Below, one piece after another: positions 17,204-26,385 of a stretch of DNA of 33,999 nucleotides (positions are counted from its first letter, which is position 1; the number at the start of each line of letters is the position of its first letter). Both the position numbers and the translations under genes were made by a program. This stretch comes from Candidatus Gottesmanbacteria bacterium GW2011_GWC1_43_10. Its GTDB lineage: Bacteria > Patescibacteriota > Microgenomatia > UBA10105. The DNA lies in assembly GCA_000995415.1 (NCBI GenBank), contig LCEX01000031.1, forward strand, positions 1-33,999. The letters run 5' to 3'. The notes below the pieces were generated by a model. That model was not told the DNA's origin, ran no database searches, and was given only the letters and a program-made list of their open reading frames with translations.

Positions 17204-18879
17204 AATATTCGCATCTTTTTGGAAAAACCAGTCATGGCGAAACCGGAGGGTCGAAAATTGTCAGCCATCAGCTTTTGACGCGCGCCGGATTTATCGCTGA
17301 GTCCACTGCCGGCCGGTATTATTTTTTACCTCTGGGTTGGCGGGTGCATGAGAAAATTAAGAAAGTAATTAAAGAAGAGATGGACGGGGTTGGTGCCCAG
17401 GAAATGATCGCCCCGATTCTACACCCTCTGGAACTTTGGAAAGAAACCAATCGCACGAGCTCTGTCGGGTTTGAACTCATGTCGATCAAAGACCACAGTG
17501 GGTTTGAGTTTGCATTGGGTGGCACGGCCGAGGAAATGTTTGTGGATCTAGTACGCAAGACCAAATTGAGTTACCGCGAATTACCGTTTAATGTTTATCA
17601 GTTTTCGACTAAATTCAGAGATGAAAAACGCGCCCGCGGTGGACTTTTGAGGGTGCGAGAATTTGTGATGAAAGATGCTTATTCATTTGACAGGAGCGAA
17701 GAGGAGTTTAAGAAAGTTTATGGGTTGATGGCCAAGACTTATTCACGGATTTTCAAAAGGTTAGGCCTGGATACTTATAAAGTTGATGCCGACAATGGTT
17801 ATATCGGCGGCGAATATTGCCATGAATACCAAGTGGAATCAGAAATTGGTGAGGGCCATTTTTTCATGACCGAAGACCGAAGTTATATTGCACACGCTGA
17901 TGTAGCCAGATTTAAACGGGATGAGAAAAACATGCACGAAGAACTCAAGCCTTACAAAGAAGTTAAAGCCGTCCGGGGAACCACTATGGAAGATGGAGTG
18001 AAACTTCATGGGCTTCCTCTTTGGCAACAAATCAAAGACTTTATGGCGGTTGATGAAAAAGGCAACTTGATTTTGGCAGTGATTCGCGGAGATTTGGGAG
18101 TCAATGAAATAAAACTGGCCCGTGCGGCAGGTGCTTACCATTTGCGGCATGCGACAGCTGAAGAGATCCGGAAGTTAGGGAGCGAACCGGGATTTATATC
18201 ACCAGTTGGCATGAAAGGCAAAGTCAAAATCATCGGCGACATTTCACTGCGGACTATTAAAAATGCTTACGGCGGCGCCAACAAACTCCATCTTGATGCG
18301 CTTAATATGAATTTAGGTCGCGATTATACAGTAGACGTCGAAGCAGATATTGCTTTGTGTCAGGATGGATTTATGGCTGAAAATGGCCAGAAATTGATTG
18401 AGAAACGCGGGATTGAAGTGGGAAATATTTTCCAACTCGGCTACCATTACACACATAAAATGAAAGGCGCAGTTTTTATTGACCAAGATGGCCACGAAAA
18501 ACCGTACTACATGGGTTGTTATGGGATTGGGATTGGTCGGACATTGGCCACGATTGTTGAAAAATACCACGATGATAAGGGAATCCTTTGGCCTCAAGAA
18601 GTAGCACCATTTGCCGCACATCTCATTTCTTTGCCAGGCGGAGAAGCCCAAGCAGAAAAAGTGTACCAAGAATTAACGGCTCATGGAGTCGAAGTCCTCT
18701 GGGATGACAGGTCAGAAGTGTCAGCCGGCGTCAAATTTGCCGACTGCGATCTGATTGGGATTCCAATCAGATTAGTAGTCTCCAAAAAAACCGGTGATCA
18801 AGTGGAAGTAAAAAAACGAACTGAAAAAGAGAATAAATTATTTCAAAAAGATCAACTATTAAATTTTCTAGAACAGTAA
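17200..18879 (+). CDS. proS: Prolyl-tRNA synthetase
   Basis: GFELMSIKDHSGFEFALGGTAEEMF; FRDEKRARGGLLRVREFVMKDAYSFD; 4-nt overlap with rseP. Confidence 0.95.
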   Translation: MKYSHLFGKTSHGETGGSKIVSHQLLTRAGFIAESTAGRYYFLPLGWRVHEKIKKVIKEEMDGVGAQEMIAPILHPLELWKETNRTSSVGFELMSIKDHSGFEFALGGTAEEMFVDLVRKTKLSYRELPFNVYQFSTKFRDEKRARGGLLRVREFVMKDAYSFDRSEEEFKKVYGLMAKTYSRIFKRLGLDTYKVDADNGYIGGEYCHEYQVESEIGEGHFFMTEDRSYIAHADVARFKRDEKNMHEELKPYKEVKAVRGTTMEDGVKLHGLPLWQQIKDFMAVDEKGNLILAVIRGDLGVNEIKLARAAGAYHLRHATAEEIRKLGSEPGFISPVGMKGKVKIIGDISLRTIKNAYGGANKLHLDALNMNLGRDYTVDVEADIALCQDGFMAENGQKLIEKRGIEVGNIFQLGYHYTHKMKGAVFIDQDGHEKPYYMGCYGIGIGRTLATIVEKYHDDKGILWPQEVAPFAAHLISLPGGEAQAEKVYQELTAHGVEVLWDDRSEVSAGVKFADCDLIGIPIRLVVSKKTGDQVEVKKRTEKENKLFQKDQLLNFLEQ

Positions 18880-19144
18880 CAATAAAAGAGTTACGAAAAA
18901 AGGTAAACAACTACTACGCAAGTCCTAATAATAAAACAACAATAAAATAATATTTCTAATTTCATAAAGTTCCATTTTTACGACCTGACTTTCTCAAATT
19001 AGTGTCCAATTTTTGATTATTTTGAGCACACCCTTTTCAGTTTGTGCGTAAACAACCAAAGTTTAAATTAGTGTCCTCAAAAATGTTTCAAGAAGGCCGG
19101 TTGAAAAAGATGTCTATTTCCAGATAGTAGATGGATTCTATTGG

Positions 19145-19483
19145 TTGCTCACAGATCTCAAATCAGAGCCTGAAATGAAAGTGTTTCTTAATGATTTCTT
19201 CACCAAAACAGAACGAATAATGTTAGCTAAAAGATTAGCCATAGCACTTATGGTGATGAAGGGTTATGAAACAAAAATTATTGTTGAAGTTTTGCGTGTA
19301 AGCAGTGCTACTGTTTACCACACTCAAGAATGGTTGAACCATGGAGGATCGGGGTTAAAAATGGGTTTAAATAAATTGATGCGCCAGGAAAAGTTGCAAA
19401 AATTTTGGACAAAAGTAGACAGATTTCTGGAAGAATTTGTATTCAAACCATCACTCTTATCCCGTATACCCAAGAACACATAA
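19145..19483 (+). CDS. TrpR-like (YerC-type) DNA-binding protein; start uncertain, could extend upstream to 19067
   Basis: FFTKTERIMLAKRLAIALMVMKGYETKIIVEVLRVSSATVYHTQEWL HTH; in-frame upstream FQIVDGFYWLL lacks ATG/GTG. Confidence 0.75.
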   Translation: MLTDLKSEPEMKVFLNDFFTKTERIMLAKRLAIALMVMKGYETKIIVEVLRVSSATVYHTQEWLNHGGSGLKMGLNKLMRQEKLQKFWTKVDRFLEEFVFKPSLLSRIPKNT

Positions 19484-19484
19484 A

Positions 19485-19514
19485 AGTAATATATCAATAT
19501 ATTGATATATTACT
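19485..19514. repeat. 30-bp perfect palindrome AGTAATATATCAATATATTGATATATTACT
   Basis: Identical to its reverse complement; starts 2 nt after the TrpR-like stop codon. Confidence 0.95.
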
Positions 19515-19633
19515 AAATAAACATTTATTTCTTAGAAAGAAATCTATATAACTTAGTCACTGTTTCTACTCCAAAGAAACTTCTATTTCAAAAAAACTTT
19601 GAGAGGTGTCTCACTAAATTACAGCGAATGGTG

Positions 19634-19639
19634 TATAAT
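19634..19639 (+). promoter_or_regulatory. -10 element TATAAT before mevalonate kinase (near-leaderless spacing)
   Basis: gtgTATAATtaggcaATG; ATG 19646. Confidence 0.5.
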
Positions 19640-19645
19640 TAGGCA

Positions 19646-20725
19646 ATGAGTTTAAGCCGTACTATCCATGTTTCCACTCCAGCAAAAATTCATCTTTTAG
19701 GTGAACATGCGGTGGTATTTAACAAGCCAGCTTTAATGACTTCCGTTGATCTTAGATGTCATGCATCTCTTACCGCCTCAAATAGCGAAACAATTGAAAT
19801 TACTTCAAAGAATATTTCAAAAACTATACAGTTGACTTTTTCCCAAATAAAATTAAAAACTGAAGACGCTCAATCTAAGTGGAATCAGTATTTTAAGACT
19901 AATGACATTAGTGTTCTTAAATCAATATGTTCAAATGAATTAGATTATTTAGCAATTGTAGTTGGAGAATCGCTGAAGTTATATAATGTTCCTTCTCTCG
20001 CGAAAGGTTTTTCACTTGTGATAGATTCTCAAATACCCCTCGGTGGAGGCCTTGGATCTTCGGCGGCATGCTCAGTATCGATAGCTGGTGCGGTTTCAAT
20101 TTTTCTCGGCAAACCTTTACAAAAAGAAGTCATTAATGAAATCGCCTACTTAGCCGAGCAAAAGAAACATGGTCTGCCATCGGGTGGTGATAATTCAACT
20201 GTATGTTATGGCGGGCTTGTGTGGTTCAGAAAAGAGACTCCAGATTTGAAAATTATTCAACCCATGCCCTTTACTATTCCATCTGATTTAGCAAAGAAAT
20301 TTACTCTTATAAATACTGGTAAACCGTCAGAATCAACTGGCGAAATGGTTTCACTTGTTCGTACTTTGAAAGAAACAGACCCCACCATTGTTGATGCTTT
20401 TCTACAAGAACAGGAACGATTAACAAGAGATTTAATTGGGGTTGTTAAAAATTCTAACGAAAAGGAATTCATCAGAGTTATCAGGGAGGGAGAAAAAAAT
20501 CTTGAACGAATTGGTGTTGTATCTGATTACGTAAAACCTCTCATCCGCGAAATTGAATTTGCTGGCGGAGCAGCAAAAATATGTGGAGCAGGCGGTAAAA
20601 CGAAAGCAACGGGTATTATTTTGGCATATTCTCCTGAGACAGCAATAGTTGAGAAAATTGCAACATCACACAACTTTTCCTATTTTTCACAACAGCTTGG
20701 TGTTGACGGAATTAAAGAGGAATAG
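19646..20725 (+). CDS. GHMP kinase, mevalonate kinase-like
   Basis: STPAKIHLLGEHAVVFNKPAL; IPLGGGLGSSAACSVSIAGA; HGLPSGGDNSTVCYGG; GAGGKTKATG. Confidence 0.85.
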   Translation: MSLSRTIHVSTPAKIHLLGEHAVVFNKPALMTSVDLRCHASLTASNSETIEITSKNISKTIQLTFSQIKLKTEDAQSKWNQYFKTNDISVLKSICSNELDYLAIVVGESLKLYNVPSLAKGFSLVIDSQIPLGGGLGSSAACSVSIAGAVSIFLGKPLQKEVINEIAYLAEQKKHGLPSGGDNSTVCYGGLVWFRKETPDLKIIQPMPFTIPSDLAKKFTLINTGKPSESTGEMVSLVRTLKETDPTIVDAFLQEQERLTRDLIGVVKNSNEKEFIRVIREGEKNLERIGVVSDYVKPLIREIEFAGGAAKICGAGGKTKATGIILAYSPETAIVEKIATSHNFSYFSQQLGVDGIKEE

Positions 20726-20727
20726 TT

Positions 20728-22830
20728 ATGGCAGGAAATGTTGAATTGAGAAATATCGCATTATTGGGTCGATACGGAGTTGATTATCGTCGCGAGAGTG
20801 GTCATGATGTTTCGGAAGCACACAATATTCCCCATCTTCGAAATGTTGCTGATTTAACCCAGTTAGTTGCTGACCTTTATGGATACACCGATCGAGAAAA
20901 AAAACTTGCATATACTTCTGGGTGGTTTCACGATACTGTTCGTTCCCCAAGCGAAGATCCGTCGGTAGCAGACGATGAAGCAAGCGCGAAAGAAGCAGTG
21001 AAAATATTATATGATGCTGACGGTCGAAACGTAATTAAAACAACTACAGAGGAGAGAGAGGCGATATCCTTTGCAATTAAACAACATGGTCACTTCCCGG
21101 ATTTACTCGCCGATGAAAAGACAAGAAATGCTAATCCACGATCCCTCGAAGAAAAACTTTGGCTAGCACTCTTTGTAGCAGATAAAATGGAAGCAAATGG
21201 GGTTAGGGTTATTGCTAGACGGTCCAGTTTTGTTGCAGGAGATAGGCTTAAAAGTGAAAAGGGAGATTGGAGAAATTTTGGTTTTCAACCGGATCGAGAC
21301 GAAAATTTGGTTGTAGCTATCGAAAGTATTTTGCGATTGACTTTTGTAAATCCCGAAGAAGTTTATCCGGAATCTATCCAGCCCCTCGTCCATCCATTAT
21401 ATGAAGCTCAACGCGAATTTGTTTTAGGTATTTGTAAAGCATCAGGGCTTAAAGTAGTGGATTTAGCGCAAATGTTGCTGAATAATAAGACTGCTGAAGG
21501 CAAGAATATTTTAGTAGCACGAAAAATTAAAGCACCTGCAAATATTGGAGAACTTGTTGCAATAATTGCTTCCAGGGGACATATAACAGATAAAAAAATT
21601 GTAGCCACATCTGACGATGTTGCTGCTTCAGCGCATGAAACAGTTGGGTATTTCAGTGATCACTATCGTGATGATCTTGATCAGTTAGTTGAAAAATGGG
21701 TACCAGCCAATAAAATTTCCCAACAATGGCAAAAGGCAATGGTTGAATACAATAATGGCGCTTGGTTAAAAGGAAAAAAAGAAGAATTTGCTTTGGCAAG
21801 AAGAGTAAAAGAGAATACCAAGCACGATGAGTCCCTCATGCCATTGCGGATGGGACCGGCAGCGCGGGTACCTTTTTATGCATACCCCGCTTGGGGTTTG
21901 GATCCATTAAACGAATCTCAAATTGTTGAGCTTTACAGAGCAGAATGGGCAATGGGCAATCAGAATCAACTAGCGTTAGTTACGCAAGCCTCTGAGGAAT
22001 CCGGCTTCGGAAATTATCCCAAACTTTTAAGACAAAAAAACGCCGACGTAGTTGCCGCTATCTTAAAAGATTATCAAACAACTGATGGTTTGCGTATTTT
22101 AGACGTTGGCGCCGGACCTGGTTTATCGGCTCTGGCTATATACGATGCCCTACCAGATACTGTAAAAGCCAAAACGACAATTCTCCTTCTTGATCCATCG
22201 GCAGCGAGTCTTCATGCAGCAGAAAAACTTCTTAAGGAACATGGAGTCAACTTTCAGATTATCCACGACGTGGATTTACATATAGATAAACATGTTCAAC
22301 CCAACAGTGTTGATATTGTTACGGGCGTGGCTTCAATACACCACCACGCGCAAATTCCTTTTGATATTTATCATCAGGTGCTAAAGCCCGGAGGATTTGC
22401 CATTTTTGCAGATTGGCATAACTCCATTTGGGAGCATCCGCGTCGAGTTTATGATTTTCTTCAGACTTTTGATTGGGCAACCAAAAGCGAGGGTTTAAAA
22501 GAATGGCGTGAAATGTATCCTGCGGCTAATGTTTCGGTGGAAGAGCCCATCAATCCGGCTGATCAACAAGCAAACAGAGATATTATTAAATTCTGGCAGG
22601 GATATGCTAATATAGTGAGGCAAAATGGCCATCTTGGTCCTAATGCTATCTGGCCGCTTGAAGGGCATAGACCCGTTGAGCGTTACGTTAAGGCGATGCA
22701 AGACGCAGGATTTGCCCTAGTTTCTAAAGGAATAAAACAACTTTTTGAACGAAATGTTTTAGAAAGTAATCCTCATCAAGTTCTTCCTGATTCTCGATTG
22801 TTAATGGTAACAGTTGGACAAAAAGTTTAA
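20728..22830 (+). CDS. HD-domain phosphohydrolase fused to class I SAM methyltransferase
   Basis: N-terminal H(22)...TSGWFHDTV...FVADKMEANGV; C-terminal LRILDVGAGPGLSALAIYDAL and VLKPGGFAIFADWH. Confidence 0.75.
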   Translation: MAGNVELRNIALLGRYGVDYRRESGHDVSEAHNIPHLRNVADLTQLVADLYGYTDREKKLAYTSGWFHDTVRSPSEDPSVADDEASAKEAVKILYDADGRNVIKTTTEEREAISFAIKQHGHFPDLLADEKTRNANPRSLEEKLWLALFVADKMEANGVRVIARRSSFVAGDRLKSEKGDWRNFGFQPDRDENLVVAIESILRLTFVNPEEVYPESIQPLVHPLYEAQREFVLGICKASGLKVVDLAQMLLNNKTAEGKNILVARKIKAPANIGELVAIIASRGHITDKKIVATSDDVAASAHETVGYFSDHYRDDLDQLVEKWVPANKISQQWQKAMVEYNNGAWLKGKKEEFALARRVKENTKHDESLMPLRMGPAARVPFYAYPAWGLDPLNESQIVELYRAEWAMGNQNQLALVTQASEESGFGNYPKLLRQKNADVVAAILKDYQTTDGLRILDVGAGPGLSALAIYDALPDTVKAKTTILLLDPSAASLHAAEKLLKEHGVNFQIIHDVDLHIDKHVQPNSVDIVTGVASIHHHAQIPFDIYHQVLKPGGFAIFADWHNSIWEHPRRVYDFLQTFDWATKSEGLKEWREMYPAANVSVEEPINPADQQANRDIIKFWQGYANIVRQNGHLGPNAIWPLEGHRPVERYVKAMQDAGFALVSKGIKQLFERNVLESNPHQVLPDSRLLMVTVGQKV

Positions 22831-22844
22831 GATAAAGGAGGAGT

Positions 22845-23830
22845 ATGAAAAAAATTACTATATCGGCTCCGGGCAAGCTCATGCTTTTGGGAGAGCATGC
22901 GGTTATTTATAATCGGCCATGTTTGGTTACCGCAGTTGATCAGCGAATGAAGGCAACTGTGGAAGTCACTGACGATTCGATATTTAGTTTAGAAGCGCCG
23001 GATGTGAATGTCACTGGTTATTCAAAACCCATGAAGGAATTGGGTAAGGGTGAGATGCCAAAAGGTGCTCAATTTGTGGAAAATGCAGTGCGAAATTTTT
23101 CAGAAAAATATCATCTCACAGGTGGATTGAAAGTAACAACGCATTCAGAGTTTTCCTCTCAATTTGGATTCGGTTCATCATCTGCTTCAACAGTGTGTGT
23201 CGTTAAGGCGTTGCGGGAAATGTATTCTTCGAACGAAGTGAGAAGTAATATTAAAGTAGATTCCCGCCTGCGCGGGAATGACGAAAAGAAAGAATTGTTT
23301 GATATTGCCTACAAAACTGTTTTGGATGTGCAAGGCAAAGGTTCTGGATTTGATGTAGCTGCCGGTATTTATGGCGGTTGTTTATATTTTGTTACTGGTG
23401 GATGCCATTAATAGTAGGTTATACGGGTATTAAAGCAGATACGATTACGCTTGTAAATCAAATATCGGTAAAGAAAAAACAATATCCGGAAAAAATGGAA
23501 AAATTATTTAATGCTATTGTCCAACTAGTTGAACAGGCAAAAGTCGCACTACAAACAAATGATTATGAACGACTTGGAAAACTGATGGACTTTAATCAAG
23601 AATACTTGCGTGACTTAGGTGTTTCCTCTGAAAGACTGGAAAACTTAATTGACGCTTCTAAAAAATCAGGAGCATATGGGGCGAAGTTATCCGGAGCTGG
23701 AGTGGGAGATTGCATGATTGCTCTTGCTCCTCCCGACAAAACTCAAGCTGTCAAACAAGCAATTTCCGAAGCAGGGGGACAAGTGATAGAAATTGAAACA
23801 AATGTGGAGGGAGTTAGGGTAGAGGACTAA
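22845..23830 (+). pseudogene. Second GHMP kinase (mevalonate/phosphomevalonate kinase-like) split by a -1 frame break near 23396-23404
   Basis: ORF 22845-23411 (APGKLMLLGEHAVIYNRP, GFGSSSASTV, GKGSGFDVAAGIYGG) continues in another frame as MPLIVGYTGIKADT...LSGAGVGDCMIAL (to 23830). Confidence 0.8.
23260..23282 (+). repeat. REP-like hairpin attcccgc-ctgc-gcgggaat-gac (copy 2), inside kinase ORF
   Basis: Encodes DSRLRGND in frame. Confidence 0.9.
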
Positions 23831-23902
23831 TGTAAGTTCTTGCTGACGCTCGAACAATAAAATCATATTCTTCGAACGAAGTGAGAAGTTACCATAATTT
23901 TT

Positions 23903-24880
23903 ATGAAAGCCACGGCAGTTGCACCATCAAATATCGCTTTTATCAAGTATTGGGGTCGAAAGGATGAGGTCTTAAGACTTCCGGAAAATGGGAGTCTTTC
24001 CATGAATCTGAGTGGTTTGCAAACCACAACCACTGTTGAGTTTTCTCCCCAATTTACAGAAGATTACATTGAGATAAATGGCATTCGTGAACCAAATGAA
24101 GGTAGCCGGGCGATCAAACATCTGGATAGAGTTCGGGCACTGGCCAAAATAGCTGATAAAGCCAAGGTGGTCACCAAAAATAATTTTCCGATTGGCACCG
24201 GACTTTCTTCATCTGCTTCCGGGTTTGCAGCGTTAACCGTTGCTTCTGCAAAAGCTGCGGGGTTAAACCTTTCGGAAAAAGAATTATCGATTCTGGCTCG
24301 TCAAGGATCTGGATCCGCCTGCCGTTCAATTCCCGATGGGTTCGTGGAATGGTTGGATGGTGATACTTCAGATGCTTCATATGCGGTTTCCCTATATCCG
24401 CCTGACTATTGGGACTTGATAGATGTGGTAGCAGTGGTCAGTGAGGGGAGAAAAGATGTGCCAAGTTCTGAGGGACAAAAATTAGTAAGCACAAGTCCAT
24501 TTTTTCCTGTGCGCAAAGCCCATATCCAAGAAAAATTAGCCCTTTGCAAAAAAATACTCGCAGAAAAAAACTTTACCAACTTGGGGGAACTTATGGAAGC
24601 TGAAGCTTTGGAAATGCACGCTGTAATGCTGACATCAAAACCATCTTTAATTTATTGGACCCCGGGTACACTCACCATCATGAAACTCACCAAAAAATGG
24701 CGCGCAGAAGGTATTTCAGTTTATTTCACGATTAATACCGGTCAAGACATTCATCTGATTTGTGAGTCAAAGACGCAGGAAGCAGTAGTGGAAAAACTCA
24801 AACAAATCCCGGAAGTAAAAAATATTATTGTCAACACTCCAGCCCAAGGCGCACATCTAATTGACACTCATTTATTTTAA
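23903..24880 (+). CDS. mvaD: Diphosphomevalonate decarboxylase family protein
   Basis: APSNIAFIKYWGRKDE; LPENGSLSMNLSGLQTTTTVEF; GTGLSSSASGFAAL; GSGSACRSIPDGFVEW; PGTLTIMKLTKKWR. Confidence 0.9.
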   Translation: MKATAVAPSNIAFIKYWGRKDEVLRLPENGSLSMNLSGLQTTTTVEFSPQFTEDYIEINGIREPNEGSRAIKHLDRVRALAKIADKAKVVTKNNFPIGTGLSSSASGFAALTVASAKAAGLNLSEKELSILARQGSGSACRSIPDGFVEWLDGDTSDASYAVSLYPPDYWDLIDVVAVVSEGRKDVPSSEGQKLVSTSPFFPVRKAHIQEKLALCKKILAEKNFTNLGELMEAEALEMHAVMLTSKPSLIYWTPGTLTIMKLTKKWRAEGISVYFTINTGQDIHLICESKTQEAVVEKLKQIPEVKNIIVNTPAQGAHLIDTHLF

Positions 24881-25021
24881 AATAATTTAAAAATACCGGA
24901 GGTGTCTAGCTAACCCACTCGTCGGGTGGGAGTGGAATTCATTTATTTTAGCCAAATTCCTCAGACACTATTATACCTCGCAAAACCCAAGAATTGATAT
25001 ATTGTGATATAGTTACATTCT

Positions 25022-25660
25022 ATGAGAGAAACGCATCGACCTACAACTACGGATGTAGAGTTGTTTATGGAAGGGATTGGTTATCCGGTAAAAAGAGAAG
25101 CGATTAACGAAGTGTATCCAGTGTTTTTCCAAGAGCGAAGGGTCTTTCGCATTGCAGATCGAGTATATAAAGTAAGACCACACGATTCTGATGCAGAGGC
25201 AGAATTTGAAATACTTCGACACTTGATTCCATTTTATCATAAATATAATAAACACTTAGGAAGGTTGATGGTAAAAAACACCGATTTCACTCGCTATCTT
25301 ATAATTGATATGCCTTATATTGGAAGAAATATTAATGACATAGCCATTGAAATGGATATAAACGCATATAATGGTGAATCAGGTCATAGCGAATTTAGCG
25401 GACTTACCAAGAGAGGAGTTGTTGACTTAATACATCGTTTACATCAGGATCAACTCCAGTTCAGTAGGCAACACGGAAAAATACACGGTGACATTATGCA
25501 AAATCGTGCACCAAACAACGTGTTGTATCATCTCGAGAGTAACAGACTTTACTTGATTGATGCAGAAGCTTACGCTCCGGCTGACCGCGCAGCTATAGGC
25601 CGTTTTGAGTATCAAATTAAAGCCTTACATGATTATATGTTGAGCTTCGTTTCACAGTAG
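25022..25660 (+). CDS. APH/protein-kinase-fold phosphotransferase-like protein
   Basis: HGDIMQNRAPNNVLYHLESNRLYLIDAEAY resembles HxDxxxxN ... DxE catalytic loop. Confidence 0.55.
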   Translation: MRETHRPTTTDVELFMEGIGYPVKREAINEVYPVFFQERRVFRIADRVYKVRPHDSDAEAEFEILRHLIPFYHKYNKHLGRLMVKNTDFTRYLIIDMPYIGRNINDIAIEMDINAYNGESGHSEFSGLTKRGVVDLIHRLHQDQLQFSRQHGKIHGDIMQNRAPNNVLYHLESNRLYLIDAEAYAPADRAAIGRFEYQIKALHDYMLSFVSQ

Positions 25661-25772
25661 AGAAAATAAGAAAGGTAAACAACCAGTCGGGTTGATTTGG
25701 TTCTAAAATACCCAAGGCAGGTGTAGCTTTTCAACTTCAAGATTGACATACAGTTTACTTTTTATTAAGCTG

Positions 25773-26237
25773 ATGAAAGATATGTTATACGGTGGAATGT
25801 TTTGGCCATATTACATAAAAAAAGCAGATGTAAAAGACCTTATTCATGCTCGGAAATTAAATCTGGCTTTAATCACTGGTGCTACATCACTGGTGATTGT
25901 GGTACTTCATTTGGTTGTGTTTCCAAAGCTAGTGAAATTATACGCCGATTATTCGCTCACAAAACCAATTATTATTGAAATTGAACCCTATATCGTGGGA
26001 GCGCTTGTGCTCATTTCAATTGCATTGATTTATTATTTCTATTTCACGGATTATATAGACAAGCAGATTAATGGAAAAATTGTCAAATATAAAGACGATG
26101 AAATGATTAAAACTAGTGAGATTTTGGATAGAAAGCAGGAAGTTGGAGTGTTTATATTTTTACTATTAGCAGTATGTTTTTTGATATTTTCTTTGATTCA
26201 ACCTATATATAATCTTACTAATACGATATCAAGATAG
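25773..26237 (+). CDS. Small multi-TM membrane protein (ORF from 25743)
   Basis: Three hydrophobic segments; ATG 25773 or TTG 25743. Confidence 0.55.
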   Translation: MKDMLYGGMFWPYYIKKADVKDLIHARKLNLALITGATSLVIVVLHLVVFPKLVKLYADYSLTKPIIIEIEPYIVGALVLISIALIYYFYFTDYIDKQINGKIVKYKDDEMIKTSEILDRKQEVGVFIFLLLAVCFLIFSLIQPIYNLTNTISR

Positions 26238-26278
26238 CAGACTTGTTCGCTATGGTAATTCCTAGTATATTTGCCCCA

Positions 26279-26385
26279 TGTTTACGATCGTTACCCACCA
26301 TACTCCGGATTTGGATGCAATCACTTCGGTGTGGCTGATCAAACGTTTTTATACCCTCAATTCCACCCCCGGGGTGGAAAGCTGA
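26279..26385 (+). pseudogene. Truncated 5' fragment duplicating the start of the downstream DHH-like gene
   Basis: MFTIVTHHTPDLDAITSVWLIKRF identical at protein level to 26810 onward, then diverges and stops. Confidence 0.85.

Noticed and set aside
23378-23412. Programmed -1 frameshift in the second GHMP kinase
   Set aside because: No slippery heptamer at the junction (ttactggtggatgcc); mutation or sequence error is simpler.
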